The notes under the pieces: model-generated
What the model saw: only the letters and a program-made list of their open reading frames with translations
What the model was told of the DNA's origin: nothing
Databases searched by the model: none
Shown: piece by piece, positions 8,362 to 19,003 of the stretch
How the letters are laid out: the number at the start of each line of letters is the position of its first letter
Numbering within the stretch: position 1 is the first letter of the stretch
Assembly (NCBI GenBank): GCA_029550345.1
Contig: JAKPHK010000035.1
Location: 1 to 64,000, forward strand
Reading direction: 5' to 3'
Length of the DNA stretch: 64,000 bases
From: Pseudomonadota bacterium
GTDB lineage: Bacteria; Pseudomonadota; Alphaproteobacteria; Sphingomonadales; Sphingomonadaceae
Translations under genes and position numbers: made by a program

Positions 8362-9336
8362 TTACGGCTCCAGTACAACTTTCCCCACAATCCCCCGCGC
8401 GGCCATGGCCTCAAACGCTTCGCGCCAGCGATCGAACGGCAGCACGCGGTCGATATGTGGGTTGAGTCTGCCGTCGGCGGCAAGGGTGGCCACGGCCTCG
8501 CGGATCGCCTTGCCGCGCTCGGGAAAGCGGCGGGCATATTCACCCGCGCGCACGCCGACGACCGAGAAGCCCTTGATCAGCGGGATGTTGGTGGAGATGT
8601 TGGCGATCCGGCCGCCGGCAAAGCCCACCACCAGCAGCTTGCCGCCAAAGGCAACACAACGCGTGCTTTCATCGAAGACATCGCCGCCAACCGGATCATA
8701 GACCAGATCGCACAGCTTGCCACCGGTCAGCTCTGCCACCCCCTCGCGAAAGCGGCCGTCGGCCAGGATCACGGCATCGGCATCGCTTGCCTTCCGCAGG
8801 CGCTCAAGCTTATCGGGCGATCCGGTGGTGGCGATCACGTGCGCGCCAAGCCGTTTGGCCAGTTCCACTGCGGCCAGGCCAACCCCCCCGCTGGCACCGT
8901 GGACCAGCACCCATTGCCCGGCCTTCAGTCCGCCGATTTCGACCAGCGCGGTATAGGCCGTGCCATAAGCCGCCCCCAGCGCGGCGACAGCCGGAAAACC
9001 GATCCCGTGCGGCACGGGCGACAGCGCGCGCACGGGGACCACGGCATATTCGGCAAAGGCTCCGGTCTTGTTGCCGCCATAAACGGCGTCCCCAGGTTCG
9101 AAACCGCAGCCCGGTTCGGCCTCGACTACCTCGCCAGCGAGTTCCAGTCCGGCGGTGAAGGGAAGATCGGGTTTGAGCTGGTATTCCCCGCGCGTCATAA
9201 GCAGATCGGGGAAGTTGAGGCTGGCTGCGCGGACCCTGATTAGCACATCGTCCGGTCCGCGGGGCGGGATCGGCAGATCGGCAAGCTCGATCCCCGACAG
9301 ATCGGGTGACAGCGACCGGACGACGAGTGCCTTCAT
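8362..9336 (-). CDS. Zinc-free quinone oxidoreductase (MDR family)
   Basis: The 324-aa product has an N-terminal GroES-like domain and a Rossmann NADPH-binding domain. The nucleotide-binding stretch VLVHGASGGVGLAAVELAK is at about residue 140. No structural zinc cysteine cluster is visible, which fits the QOR/NADPH:quinone reductase branch of medium-chain dehydrogenases. The ATG at 9336 lies 4 bp after the gloB stop, so both are probably cotranscribed. Substrate cannot be read from sequence. Confidence 0.85.
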   Translation of the reverse strand: MKALVVRSLSPDLSGIELADLPIPPRGPDDVLIRVRAASLNFPDLLMTRGEYQLKPDLPFTAGLELAGEVVEAEPGCGFEPGDAVYGGNKTGAFAEYAVVPVRALSPVPHGIGFPAVAALGAAYGTAYTALVEIGGLKAGQWVLVHGASGGVGLAAVELAKRLGAHVIATTGSPDKLERLRKASDADAVILADGRFREGVAELTGGKLCDLVYDPVGGDVFDESTRCVAFGGKLLVVGFAGGRIANISTNIPLIKGFSVVGVRAGEYARRFPERGKAIREAVATLAADGRLNPHIDRVLPFDRWREAFEAMAARGIVGKVVLEP

Positions 9337-9340
9337 CCGT

Positions 9341-10114
9341 TCAGAACGTGTCCTTGGCGGCCCGCAGCGCTGCAAAGGTTTCCACCGCATCGCCAATTTT
9401 CCCGCCATGATTGGCCCAACGCGCCTGCATCGCCGGATCGTCGGCCCGCAGGAAGGGGTTGGTAGCGAGTTCGCGGCTTAGCGTGGTCGGCACGGTCGGT
9501 TTGCCAGCCGCGCGGGCTTCTTCGATGTGGCGGACATAATCGGCCAGCTTGGCGTTGTCCGGATCGGCGTGCAGCGCGAAGCGGGCATTCGACTGCGTGT
9601 ATTCGTGCGCGCAATAGAGCATGGTCGATGGCGGCAGCGCCTTGATCCGGCACAGGCTGGCCCAGAACTGCGGTGCGGTCCCCTCAAACATTCGTCCGCA
9701 GCCGAGCGCGAAGACCGCATCGCCGACGAAGGCGATGTGCGCTTCGGGCAGATGAAAGGCGACATGGCCGTGAGTGTGGCCGCCCACGTCGATGACATGG
9801 GCATCCCAGGCCCCGATCGCCACCAGCTCACCATGCGCCACCGCGCGGTCTGGCGGGGTGCCCAGCTTGTCGATCTCTTGCGGGCCGACCACGGTGCAGC
9901 CGGTCGCCGCCTTGATCGCCGCGTTGCCGCCAGCATGATCGGGGTGCCAATGGGTGTTCCAGATCTGGGTGATCTGCCAGCTCTTGTGCGCGGCCTCACG
10001 CAGGTAGGCGTCGGCATCCGGGGTGTCGATACAGATCGTCTCCTCACTCACCGGATCGTGGAGCAGGTAGCCGTAATTGTCCGACAGACAGGGGAACTGA
10101 TGGATTTCGAGCAT
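9341..10114 (-). CDS. gloB: Hydroxyacylglutathione hydrolase (glyoxalase II)
   Basis: The 257-aa metallo-beta-lactamase-fold protein has the metal motif THWHPDHAGG at about residue 55. It hydrolyses S-D-lactoylglutathione to D-lactate and glutathione, the second step of methylglyoxal detoxification. The ATG at 10114 (MLEIHQFPCLSDNYGYL) is preferred over a GTG two codons upstream because AGAGAGG sits at proper distance and the family begins there. It precedes the quinone oxidoreductase gene. Confidence 0.93.
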   Translation of the reverse strand: MLEIHQFPCLSDNYGYLLHDPVSEETICIDTPDADAYLREAAHKSWQITQIWNTHWHPDHAGGNAAIKAATGCTVVGPQEIDKLGTPPDRAVAHGELVAIGAWDAHVIDVGGHTHGHVAFHLPEAHIAFVGDAVFALGCGRMFEGTAPQFWASLCRIKALPPSTMLYCAHEYTQSNARFALHADPDNAKLADYVRHIEEARAAGKPTVPTTLSRELATNPFLRADDPAMQARWANHGGKIGDAVETFAALRAAKDTF

Positions 10115-10210
10115 GAGCACCTCTCTTGCCGGTTACCTTAGCGCGGTTTTGTGCGGGCAGGGAAGGGTGGTTCGTGCGGTGGGCGCTGCGCGTGGGGTGG
10201 AGGGAGAGAG

Positions 10211-10361
10211 TGCGCTCGCAAAGGCGCAAAGGCGCAAAGTGTCAGCTTTGAGCCGAAGGCTCCTCCCGGACTTCATCGCCGGGTCATTCGGCGGAGTGAC
10301 TACAAAAAGCGGCTTCGCCGCAAGCGCTGACTCATCGCGCCTTTGCGCCTTTGCGAGCGCA
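10211..10361. repeat. Inverted-repeat element without a gene (copy D)
   Basis: Perfect 25-bp inverted arms (10211-10235 and 10337-10361, beginning TGCGCTCGCAAAGGCGC) enclose about 100 bp with no plausible gene. Within it, GCGGCTTCGCCGC at 10309-10321 is a short hairpin also found in the elements at 24406 and 27564. It lies in the 345-bp gap between gloB and rpsA. Confidence 0.8.
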
Positions 10362-10396
10362 AATTTCTGCGCCCACTGCACGCGAACCCAGCAAAG

Positions 10397-10426
10397 CAAA
10401 AGTCCGCCCGGATTGCTCCGGACGGG
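10397..10426 (-). terminator. Rho-independent terminator of rpsA
   Basis: On the minus strand CCGTCCGGA-GCAA-TCCGGGCGG forms a 9-bp stem followed by ACTTTTGC. It lies about 35 bp after the rpsA stop. Confidence 0.75.
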
Positions 10427-10459
10427 CCTTGCTTTGGCTAGCCTTGGGCTGGCGAAGGA

Positions 10460-12169
<1,710 letters not shown>

Positions 12170-12250
12170 AGGTGAGTTTCCTCATATCAATGTTACCGGC
12201 CAAGCGGTTGGTTCCGCTGGTCTTTTCTCCACCCCGGCGGGATTGCCCCC

Positions 12251-12280
12251 CTCCCGGAAAGGGAGAGTTAGGGTGGGCCA
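12251..12280. repeat. REP-like palindromic motif in the rpsA leader
   Basis: CTCCC-GGAAA-GGGAG is followed by AGTTAGGGTGGGCC. This hairpin-plus-tail form resembles short extragenic palindromes common in sphingomonads and Caulobacter relatives. Here it falls inside the predicted rpsA leader. Confidence 0.4.
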
Positions 12281-12354
12281 AAAGGGCCGTGTTGCCGCGA
12301 AGGCCGGATGCCTGCCGCGGCGTCTTTCAAGCCGGAAGCTATCGGGACGCGCGG

Positions 12355-12383
12355 CCCTTAGGCGGGACGGCGCGGAAAAGCAA
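12355..12383 (-). promoter_or_regulatory. Likely rpsA promoter
   Basis: On the minus strand TTGCTT and TAAGGG are separated by 17 bp. The -10 lies about 185 bp before the rpsA ATG, which implies a long leader. Confidence 0.45.
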
Positions 12384-12403
12384 GGAAATTGGGGCGCTGC
12401 AGG

Positions 12404-12763
12404 TTATGGCGCCGGGCGATAGTCGGCCCGTTTGAGCGTGACCATATAGGCGGTCACGTCATCGACCTTGGCCGGATCGATTTCAAAGGCCATCTGTCCA
12501 GGGAAATTGTGCGAATCGCGCAGGAAGGTTTCCAGTGTCCGCGCGGTCAGGCCCCTCGTGTTGACCACGGCTTCAAACGGCGGCGCCTCAGGGTTGGGGG
12601 ACGATCCGTTTGCCATGATCGCATGGCAGGCGGCGCAGTGCGCCTTGGCAAAGTCATAGCCGCGCGCTTCCTGTTCGGTCAGCTCAACCACCGGCTTTGC
12701 GGGCAAGGTGGTGCAGGCGGTGATGGCGAGGAAAGTGGCGGAAAGGGGCAGGGCGATGCGCAT
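12404..12763 (-). CDS. Mono-haem c-type cytochrome lipoprotein
   Basis: The 119-aa product has a signal peptide ending in a lipobox-like ITAC at residue 17, then one haem-binding motif CAACH at about residue 43. A methionine that could be the distal ligand lies in FPGQMAFEI near residue 91. The C-terminal helix (DDVTAYMVTLKRA) is typical of class I cytochromes c. It is expected on the periplasmic side as a membrane-anchored electron carrier. The partner is not evident from the neighbourhood. Confidence 0.8.
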   Translation of the reverse strand: MRIALPLSATFLAITACTTLPAKPVVELTEQEARGYDFAKAHCAACHAIMANGSSPNPEAPPFEAVVNTRGLTARTLETFLRDSHNFPGQMAFEIDPAKVDDVTAYMVTLKRADYRPAP

Positions 12764-12794
12764 GGCCAGTGCCTAGCCTGCGCTTCGTGCGGCT

Positions 12795-13418
12795 TCAACC
12801 GTCTGTGCGCTGTTCGGCAATCCGGATCGCGGCAGCGATTGCCTCGTCTCGCCCCAGATCGCTGGTGTCGAGCAATACGGCGTCCGGCGCGGCGACCAGC
12901 GGGGCCTCGGCGCGGGTGCGGTCGCGCTGGTCGCGCTGCTCAAGGTCGGCGGCAATTTCGGCCAGACTGACGGCGCGGCCCTGTGCCTGCATTTCCTTGA
13001 AGCGCCGCTCGGCTCGGGCGGGAACAGAGGCGACGACAAACAGTTTCACCTCGGCCTCTGGTGCGATCACCGTGCCGATATCGCGCCCATCGAGCACCGC
13101 GCCGCCCGGCTGCGTGGCAAAGGTGCGCTGGCGTTCATAAAGTGCTTGCCGCACCGCCGGGTGGACCGAAACCCGGCTGGCCAGCCCGCCGCTCGCTTCG
13201 CTGCGCAGCTCAGGGTCGGCCAGCAGGCTATCGGGAAAATCGCAGGCCATCAGCGCGTCGCCTGGATCGTCGGCATTGCCATGGTTCAGCGCACACTGCC
13301 GCCCGACCGCGCGATAGAGCAGTCCGGTATCAAGATGCGGCAGGCCGAAATGCGCCGCCAGCGCCTTGGCAATGGTGCCTTTGCCCGAAGCGGTGGGGCC
13401 ATCGACAGCGATGATCAT
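12795..13418 (-). CDS. cmk: Cytidylate kinase
   Basis: The 207-aa product starts with the P-loop MIIAVDGPTASGKGTIAK and contains LDTGLLYR and the DGRDIGT motif. It phosphorylates CMP and dCMP with ATP. Length fits the family. Its ATG overlaps the stop of the small membrane protein gene upstream (ATGA), which in turn overlaps aroA, so the three are translated as a coupled unit. Confidence 0.95.
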   Translation of the reverse strand: MIIAVDGPTASGKGTIAKALAAHFGLPHLDTGLLYRAVGRQCALNHGNADDPGDALMACDFPDSLLADPELRSEASGGLASRVSVHPAVRQALYERQRTFATQPGGAVLDGRDIGTVIAPEAEVKLFVVASVPARAERRFKEMQAQGRAVSLAEIAADLEQRDQRDRTRAEAPLVAAPDAVLLDTSDLGRDEAIAAAIRIAEQRTDG

Positions 13419-13675
13419 TTCCCGGTCCCGCTCCGCCGGTCAATCACGGCCTTGTAGAAACCGTGGGCAGCCAAGAGCCCCCAGCAAACCTCCAGTACGA
13501 ATGCCGCAAGGTTGAAATGCACCCAGAGCGAGATCAGCAACAGCACGGCGCCAATCAGGTTGAGCAAGTTGAACCACAATTTATCTAGGTTTTCCGTAGC
13601 GTTGGCATATGCGAAAGCGCCAAGGAACAAGGCTGATCCCGCCAGTCCTGTCACAGTAGCCCAGTCGAAGGTCAT
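13415..13675 (-). CDS. Small membrane protein, CBU_0592-like
   Basis: The 86-aa product has three hydrophobic helices (TVTGLAGSALFLGAFAYANA, LWFNLLNLIGAVLLLISLW and FVLEVCWGLLAAHGFYKAV). The pattern with a LWFNLLNLIGA core resembles small uncharacterised membrane proteins of the CBU_0592 type. It is tightly packed between aroA and cmk with 4-bp overlaps at both ends. Function unknown. Confidence 0.7.
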   Translation of the reverse strand: MTFDWATVTGLAGSALFLGAFAYANATENLDKLWFNLLNLIGAVLLLISLWVHFNLAAFVLEVCWGLLAAHGFYKAVIDRRSGTGK

Positions 13676-15018
13676 GGTATCAGTCCTTCGAGCAGCGCCT
13701 CGAACACCGGAAAGCTGGTCGCGATCGGGCGGGTGTCGTCCACCAGAACGCCATCCCGGCTGACGAGGCCGGCCACCGCCATGCTCATCGCAATACGGTG
13801 GTCGAGGTGGGTGGCAACCGGGCCGTCGGCGTCGGCACTGCCGGGCAGGGGCTGCCCGCCGCTACCCTCGATCACCATGCCGTCCTCGGTTTCGCGCACC
13901 CGCGCCCCGGCCAGGGTCAGGGCCTCGGCCATCACGGATATCCGGTCGCTTTCCTTGACCCGCAGTTCCTCAAGGCCGGTGCAGGTTGTGGTACCGTCGG
14001 CCAGCGAAGCGGCAACGAACAGCACCGGAAATTCATCGACCATGCTCGGCACGATTGCCGGATCGACTTCGATTCCCGTCAGTGCCGAGTGCTTGACCAG
14101 CAGGTCCGCCACCGGCTCCCCGCCGACTTCGCGCGGGTTCACCTCGGTAATGTCACCGCCCATCTGGCGCAGGACATGGACAATCCCGGCGCGGGTGGGG
14201 TTAAGGCCGACATTCTGGATCAGCAGCTCGCTGCCCGGAACGATCAGCGCGGCCACGATAAAGAAGGCTGCCGATGAAGGGTCGCCCGGCACCTCGATGG
14301 TCTGCGGGGTCAGTTCCGCCTCGCCGCGAATGCGGATGATCCGCTCGCCAGCCACTTCCTCCACCTCCAGCTCTGCCCCAAATCCGCGCAGCATCCGTTC
14401 GCTATGATCGCGGGTCGGGACGGGTTCGATCACCGTGGTGATACCTGGCGTGTTGAGCCCGGCTAGAAGAATGGCGCTCTTTACCTGTGCGCTGGCGACG
14501 GGCAGGCGGTATTCGATCGGGACCGCCGGCCTGGCTCCGCGCACGGTTAGCGGCAGGCGGCCACCTTCGGATGCGTCAAACGCCGCGCCCATCAGGCTGA
14601 GCGGCTCGATCACCCGGCCCATCGGCCGCTTTGACAGGCTGGCATCGCCAAAAAAGCGCGTTTCGATCGCGTGGCTGGAAACCAGCCCCATCAGCAGCCG
14701 GGTGGAGGTGCCGGAATTGCCCATGTCGAGCGGTGCTTCGGGCTGGAGCAGCGCGCCCACGCCGACGCCGTGCACGCGCCATTCGCCTTCGCCGACGCGC
14801 TCACCGCTGGCCCCCATCGCGCGCATCGCGGCGGCGGTGGCCAGCACATCCTCACCCTCAAGCAAGCCCGAAACGCGGGTTTCGCCCACGGCCAGCGCGC
14901 CGAGCATGATCGAGCGGTGGCTGATCGACTTGTCGCCGGGAACACGGATCGTGCCCCTCAGCGGGCCGGCAGGCATGAAACGGCGCGGGCGCGGATCGGT
15001 GTTGGCGGGGGCAGACAA
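13672..15018 (-). CDS. aroA: 3-phosphoshikimate 1-carboxyvinyltransferase (class II-type)
   Basis: The 448-aa enzyme joins phosphoenolpyruvate to shikimate-3-phosphate in aromatic amino acid synthesis. Motifs GDKSISHRS, SAQVKSAILLAGLN, TRDHSE and NPTRAG are those of class II EPSP synthases. In the PEP-site stretch LDMGNSGTSTR the glycine is kept, whereas the well-known tolerant class II form has alanine there. The start at 15018 gives a short Pro/Arg lead before RGTIRVPGDK. First gene of the aroA-membrane protein-cmk unit. Confidence 0.95.
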   Translation of the reverse strand: MSAPANTDPRPRRFMPAGPLRGTIRVPGDKSISHRSIMLGALAVGETRVSGLLEGEDVLATAAAMRAMGASGERVGEGEWRVHGVGVGALLQPEAPLDMGNSGTSTRLLMGLVSSHAIETRFFGDASLSKRPMGRVIEPLSLMGAAFDASEGGRLPLTVRGARPAVPIEYRLPVASAQVKSAILLAGLNTPGITTVIEPVPTRDHSERMLRGFGAELEVEEVAGERIIRIRGEAELTPQTIEVPGDPSSAAFFIVAALIVPGSELLIQNVGLNPTRAGIVHVLRQMGGDITEVNPREVGGEPVADLLVKHSALTGIEVDPAIVPSMVDEFPVLFVAASLADGTTTCTGLEELRVKESDRISVMAEALTLAGARVRETEDGMVIEGSGGQPLPGSADADGPVATHLDHRIAMSMAVAGLVSRDGVLVDDTRPIATSFPVFEALLEGLIP

Positions 15019-15182
15019 AGGGCGGACTTTCGATCAAATTGCCAAGAAATGCGCGCGGCTTTTGACAGCGCCTTCGCGCTATGGCAAGGCGCGCCCGCGC
15101 TGGGACTGGCGCATCCGCCTCCCAATACGTATTTACCGTTTTTCCGCTGGGTCCGCCGGGCCCGCGCAAGTTGAGGAATCTT

Positions 15183-15503
15183 ATGGCCAAGGCTGAATGG
15201 GGCGCCAAGCACGGCTGCCCGAAATGCGGCACCCGCTTTTACGATCTGGGCAAGGATGACCCGGTGACCTGCATCGAATGCGGCTACGCCTGGCATCCCG
15301 AACCCGTGCTCAAGTCAAAGCAGCCGATCCCTTATGAAGAACTTCAGAAGGAAAAGGTTGAAGACAAGCAGGATGCCGATCTCGCCGATGAGGATCTGGA
15401 TATCGATGAAGACGGCGATTCGCCGGACAATGACGTCGATCTGGGCGGCGACGATGACCTTGGCGTTGGCGTAGATGACGACGGTGACGGCGACGACAAT
15501 TAA
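15183..15503 (+). CDS. TIGR02300 family zinc-ribbon acidic protein
   Basis: The 106-aa product has an N-terminal four-cysteine zinc ribbon (CPKCGTRFYDLGKDD…CIECGY) and a C-terminal half made almost wholly of Asp, Glu and Gly. The FYDL segment next to the first Cys pair and the acid tail define the alphaproteobacterial TIGR02300 family, whose function is unknown. The ATG at 15183 follows GAGGAATCTT. It diverges from aroA and stands alone before a hairpin and a tRNA gene. Confidence 0.85.
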   Translation: MAKAEWGAKHGCPKCGTRFYDLGKDDPVTCIECGYAWHPEPVLKSKQPIPYEELQKEKVEDKQDADLADEDLDIDEDGDSPDNDVDLGGDDDLGVGVDDDGDGDDN

Positions 15504-15520
15504 CCCCTTGCCAAGCGCGA

Positions 15521-15544
15521 AGGCCGCCACTAATGGGGCGGCCT
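15521..15544 (+). terminator. Hairpin after the TIGR02300 gene
   Basis: AGGCCGCC and GGCGGCCT form an 8-bp stem around ACTAATGG, 18 bp after the stop. No T-run follows, so termination is plausible but not certain. Confidence 0.5.
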
Positions 15545-15601
15545 CTCGCGAATGAAGCGAGGGGTGACGGGCCTCCCAGGGTTCGTCAGGATGAATGGTA
15601 C

Positions 15602-15677
<76 letters not shown>

Positions 15678-15745
15678 TTCAAGACGCGGCGTAATTCGGC
15701 CCATGACGGGCTGCAAACGGCGGTCTTCTGCGCTTCCGGTGCTCA

Positions 15746-15790
15746 CGACCTGCGGGTCGCTGCGCTCCGGTTCTCGAAGCCCACCATTTT
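15746..15790 (+). other. Small hairpin followed by a degenerate tRNA 3'-end-like motif
   Basis: CGACC-TGCG-GGTCG is followed by GGTTCTCGAAGCCCACCATTTT, which resembles the T-loop and CCA end of the tRNA-Ala just upstream. The 231-bp gap between the tRNA and ffh holds nothing else that can be supported. It may be a decayed tRNA end. Confidence 0.25.
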
Positions 15791-15908
15791 CGCCTCGTCC
15801 TGAACCGAATTCCGCCACGTCTGATGCGTGGCATTGAGTATCTGAGCGGCAAGCTGGTCGGCGAGGTTTCGCCCACCGGCTTTTTTCGCGTTTTGGAGCG
15901 AATTGCTT

Positions 15909-17375
15909 ATGTTTGACGCCCTTTCAGACCGGCTTGGCACTGTCTTTGACAGGCTGCGCGGTCGTGGTGCGCTCAGCGAGCAGGATGTTCGCGATGCCTT
16001 GCGCGAAGTGCGAATCGCGCTGCTTGAAGCCGACGTTGCACTGCCGGTGGTGCGCCGCTTCATTGATGAAGTGACCGAAAAGGCGGTTGGCCACAACGTC
16101 CTCAAGTCGGTCACGCCCGGCCAGCAGGTCGTCAAGATCGTCAACGATGCGCTGGTCGAGATGCTCGGCGGCCCAGAAGCAGTAAATGGGGACGTGCCGG
16201 GGCTGGACCTCAACGCCGCACCGCCGGTGGTGATCATGATGGTCGGCCTGCAAGGCTCGGGCAAGACCACCACGACCGCCAAGCTGGGCAAGCTGCTCAA
16301 GGAAAAGTTCGGCAAGAAGGCGCTGATGGCGTCGCTCGACGTCAATCGTCCGGCCGCGCAGGAACAGCTGAAGGTGCTGGGCGAACAGGTAGTGGTTGCG
16401 ACCCTGCCGATCGTCCCCGGCCAGCAGCCGACCGAGATCGCGACCCGGGCGCTGCAATCGGCCAGGCTCCAGGCGATTGACGTGCTGCTGCTCGACACCG
16501 CGGGCCGGCTCCACGTCGATCAGGGCCTGATGGACGAGATGCAGGCCGTGGCGAAGATCGCCGCGCCCAAGGAAGTCCTGCTGGTGGTCGATTCGCTGGC
16601 CGGGCAGGATGCGGTCAACGTCGCCAAGGCCTTTACCGAACAGATCGATCTGACCGGCGTGGTGCTGACCCGGATGGACGGCGATGCCCGCGGCGGTGCG
16701 GCGCTTTCGATGCGCCATGTCACCGGCAAGCCGATCAAGTTCGCGGGTGTCGGCGAAAAGCTCGATGCGCTGGAAGTGTTCCAGCCCAGCCGGGTCGCCG
16801 GGCGGATCCTCGGCATGGGCGATGTCGTCTCGATCGTCGAGAAGGCCGCCGCCGCGATCGAGCAGGAAGATGCCGAGCGGATGGCCGCGCGGATGGCCAA
16901 GGGTCAGTTCGACATGAACGACCTGCGCCAGCAGCTCAAGCAGATGCAGAAGATGGGCGGGCTGGGCGCGCTGGCCGGGATGCTGCCGGGAATGAAGAAA
17001 GCCAAGGCGGCGATGGACGCCTCTGGCATGGACGACCGGGTGCTGCTGCGGATGGATGCGATCATCGGCTCCATGACGCCAAAGGAGCGCGCGCGCCCGG
17101 AACTGCTCAACGCCAAGCGCAAGATCCGCGTTGCCAACGGGTCGGGCGTGCAGGTGCAGGACGTCAACAAACTGCTGAAGATGCACCAGGAAATGGCCCG
17201 GGCGATGAAGCAGATCAAGAAAATGGGCGGGCTGGGCGGCCTTGCCAAACTGTTCGGCAAGGGCGGTCTGCCCGGCATGGGCGGCGGTGGAATGGGCGGT
17301 GCCGGTGGCGGCGGTTTGCCCGGTCTGGGCGGTCCGGGTCTGCCCCCCAATCTCAACGATCTTCTCAAGAAATAA
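15909..17375 (+). CDS. ffh: Signal recognition particle protein Ffh
   Basis: The 488-aa GTPase binds signal sequences and SRP RNA and targets proteins to the membrane. The N domain precedes the P-loop [16 protein letters not shown] (about residue 108), DTAGRL, and [14 protein letters not shown]. The methionine-rich M domain lies at about 300-430, with a Gly/Met/Pro-rich tail ([18 protein letters not shown]). ATG 15909 is chosen over a TTG two codons earlier. It starts the ffh-rpsP-rimM run. Confidence 0.97.
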   Translation: MFDALSDRLGTVFDRLRGRGALSEQDVRDALREVRIALLEADVALPVVRRFIDEVTEKAVGHNVLKSVTPGQQVVKIVNDALVEMLGGPEAVNGDVPGLDLNAAPPVVIMMVGLQGSGKTTTTAKLGKLLKEKFGKKALMASLDVNRPAAQEQLKVLGEQVVVATLPIVPGQQPTEIATRALQSARLQAIDVLLLDTAGRLHVDQGLMDEMQAVAKIAAPKEVLLVVDSLAGQDAVNVAKAFTEQIDLTGVVLTRMDGDARGGAALSMRHVTGKPIKFAGVGEKLDALEVFQPSRVAGRILGMGDVVSIVEKAAAAIEQEDAERMAARMAKGQFDMNDLRQQLKQMQKMGGLGALAGMLPGMKKAKAAMDASGMDDRVLLRMDAIIGSMTPKERARPELLNAKRKIRVANGSGVQVQDVNKLLKMHQEMARAMKQIKKMGGLGGLAKLFGKGGLPGMGGGGMGGAGGGGLPGLGGPGLPPNLNDLLKK

Positions 17376-17406
17376 CGTAATTCGATTTGTCAGAAAGGTA
17401 GTTCAA

Positions 17407-17898
17407 ATGTCTGTTTCTCTTCGTCTTTCGCGTGGCGGTTCCAAGAAGCGCCCCTATTACAAGATCGTCATCGCCAACAGCCGTTCGCCGCGCGACGGCA
17501 AGTTCCTCGAACAGGTCGGCACCTACAATCCGCTGCTGGCCAAGGACGATGAAAACCGTGTCCGTCTGGTCGAAGACCGCGTCCGCTACTGGCTGGGCGT
17601 CGGCGCACAGCCGACCGACCGCGTTGCCCGGATGCTCGACAAGGCCGGGATCAAGGAACGTACCGGGACCGTGAACCCGAAGAAGGGTGAGCCGGGCCAG
17701 AAGGCCAAGGACCGCGCCGAGGAAAAGGCTGAAAAGGCCGCTGCCGCTGAAGAAGCCGCGAAGGAAGCCGAAGTCGCTGCTGCCGCTGCCGCTGCTGCGC
17801 CCGCAGTTGAAGAAGCCGCTGAAGAAGCTCCGGTTGCTGAAGAAGCCGCGGCTGAAGCTCCGGCTGCCGAAGCCGGTGAAGAGCAGGCCGAAGGCTAA
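17407..17898 (+). CDS. rpsP: 30S ribosomal protein S16 with long acidic tail
   Basis: The first 85 or so residues ([20 protein letters not shown] onward) are canonical S16. They are followed by about 75 residues of Ala/Glu/Lys repeats ending EEQAEG, much longer than E. coli S16 (82 aa). Ala/Glu tails on S16 are known in sphingomonads. The ATG at 17407 has GAAAGG upstream. Second gene of the ffh-rpsP-rimM run. Confidence 0.95.
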   Translation: MSVSLRLSRGGSKKRPYYKIVIANSRSPRDGKFLEQVGTYNPLLAKDDENRVRLVEDRVRYWLGVGAQPTDRVARMLDKAGIKERTGTVNPKKGEPGQKAKDRAEEKAEKAAAAEEAAKEAEVAAAAAAAAPAVEEAAEEAPVAEEAAAEAPAAEAGEEQAEG

Positions 17899-17901
17899 GC
17901 C

Positions 17902-18393
17902 TTGGACGCGAACCGCCCTGTCACCCTGGCCGCCGTCATTGGTGCGCATGGTGTGACAGGGGAGGTACGTTTGAAGCTGTTTGGTGAAGGCGTGGAATCG
18001 CTCCGGCGGTTCCGCGCCTTCAACGATTCCGGCCTTACGCTGGCCAAGCTGCGCGATGACGGCAAGGGCGGGGCAATCGCCCGTTTCACCGAAGTGGCAG
18101 ACCGCACCGCCGCTGAAAAACTGCGCGGCACCGCGCTCACCGTCCCGCGCTCAGCCCTGCCGCCGCTGGGCGAGGGCGAATACTACCACGCCGACCTGAT
18201 CGGCCTCCCCGCCGTCTCAACGGACGGAGAAACGCTGGGTGAAGTCATCGCAGTCGAGAATTTCGGCGCGGGCGATGTTCTCGAAATCCGCCGACCCACC
18301 GGCAAGAAATTCATGGTCCCGATGCGGGTAGAAGCCGTGCCGGAGTGGGATGACGAAAGGCTGTTTGTGGCTGCTGTCTTTGCCGCGCAATAG
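17902..18393 (+). CDS. rimM: 16S rRNA processing protein RimM
   Basis: The 163-aa product has the N-terminal beta-barrel start VTLAAVIGAHGVTGEVRLKLF and a C-terminal PRC-like domain with GEYYHADLIGL and KKFMVPM. RimM binds S19 and helps mature the 30S head. The only sensible start is TTG at 17902, 3 bp after the rpsP stop with GAAGG upstream. Normally trmD follows, but here three unrelated genes intervene. Confidence 0.93.
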   Translation: MDANRPVTLAAVIGAHGVTGEVRLKLFGEGVESLRRFRAFNDSGLTLAKLRDDGKGGAIARFTEVADRTAAEKLRGTALTVPRSALPPLGEGEYYHADLIGLPAVSTDGETLGEVIAVENFGAGDVLEIRRPTGKKFMVPMRVEAVPEWDDERLFVAAVFAAQ

Positions 18394-18423
18394 CGGGGCC
18401 AAAAGTTGTCCCTTTGCCAGCCA

Positions 18424-18969
18424 TTATTGATCGGGTGTCCGGGCCTTGCGCACTCCGATCCAGTAGGTCCCTTCGGCAACGGATCCATCGCTGGCGCCGC
18501 TCTGCCAGATCGTCATCGAATAGAAGTCCGGATCGCTTACCGGAACCACCAGTTCGCCCGATCCATTGGCAGGAATGGAAAAATGCTTCCAGTTGCGGCA
18601 AGGAAATGCGCAGCTCACCATTATTCTGGCGCTGGCCGGGCTGTCGCCGCGGGTTTGGAGATCATAGTGGATCACCACTTCCTGGCCAATCTGCGCCGGC
18701 ACCGGCAAGCCAAGGCCTAATCCTTCACCCAACAGATTGCGCGATACTGGCGTTTGCATCCAATCGGGTGCGCTGTGCGTGTCGATACGATGATAGCCAA
18801 GCCACGACGTGGCTCCGCTGGCGACCCTGACGATGTGATTAAGTGCAACCAGCACCAGCAGAATTAGGGGTATGGTCAGCAAGCGCTTGGTAAGCCGCAC
18901 CCCGCCAATTGAGACCGCGTCGCAATCGGTTTCGGCATACATCCCGCTCATGGTCCGGTGCCAGTCCAT
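18424..18969 (-). CDS. Unknown membrane-anchored protein
   Basis: The 181-aa product has one hydrophobic helix (LLTIPLILLVLVALNHIV) at about residues 29-47 and a beta-rich domain after it that would face the periplasm. The domain has a CAFPC pair that could form a disulfide. No family is recognised. Two other ATGs (18951, 18942) are possible starts; none has a good ribosome binding site. It opposes rimM and, with the next gene, breaks the ribosomal operon. Confidence 0.6.
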   Translation of the reverse strand: MDWHRTMSGMYAETDCDAVSIGGVRLTKRLLTIPLILLVLVALNHIVRVASGATSWLGYHRIDTHSAPDWMQTPVSRNLLGEGLGLGLPVPAQIGQEVVIHYDLQTRGDSPASARIMVSCAFPCRNWKHFSIPANGSGELVVPVSDPDFYSMTIWQSGASDGSVAEGTYWIGVRKARTPDQ

Positions 18970-19003
18970 CGGGCCAGCATCGCCGAAATTGGCTACCGCG
19001 CGC

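Noticed and set aside
15746..15790. tRNA 3'-end-like motif as an integration site
   Set aside because: No integrase or island follows, and ffh begins normally after it.
15924..17186. Long open frame on the minus strand across ffh
   Set aside because: It is antisense to a clearly conserved gene and reads as a His/Arg/Gly-rich shadow produced by GC-rich codon bias.
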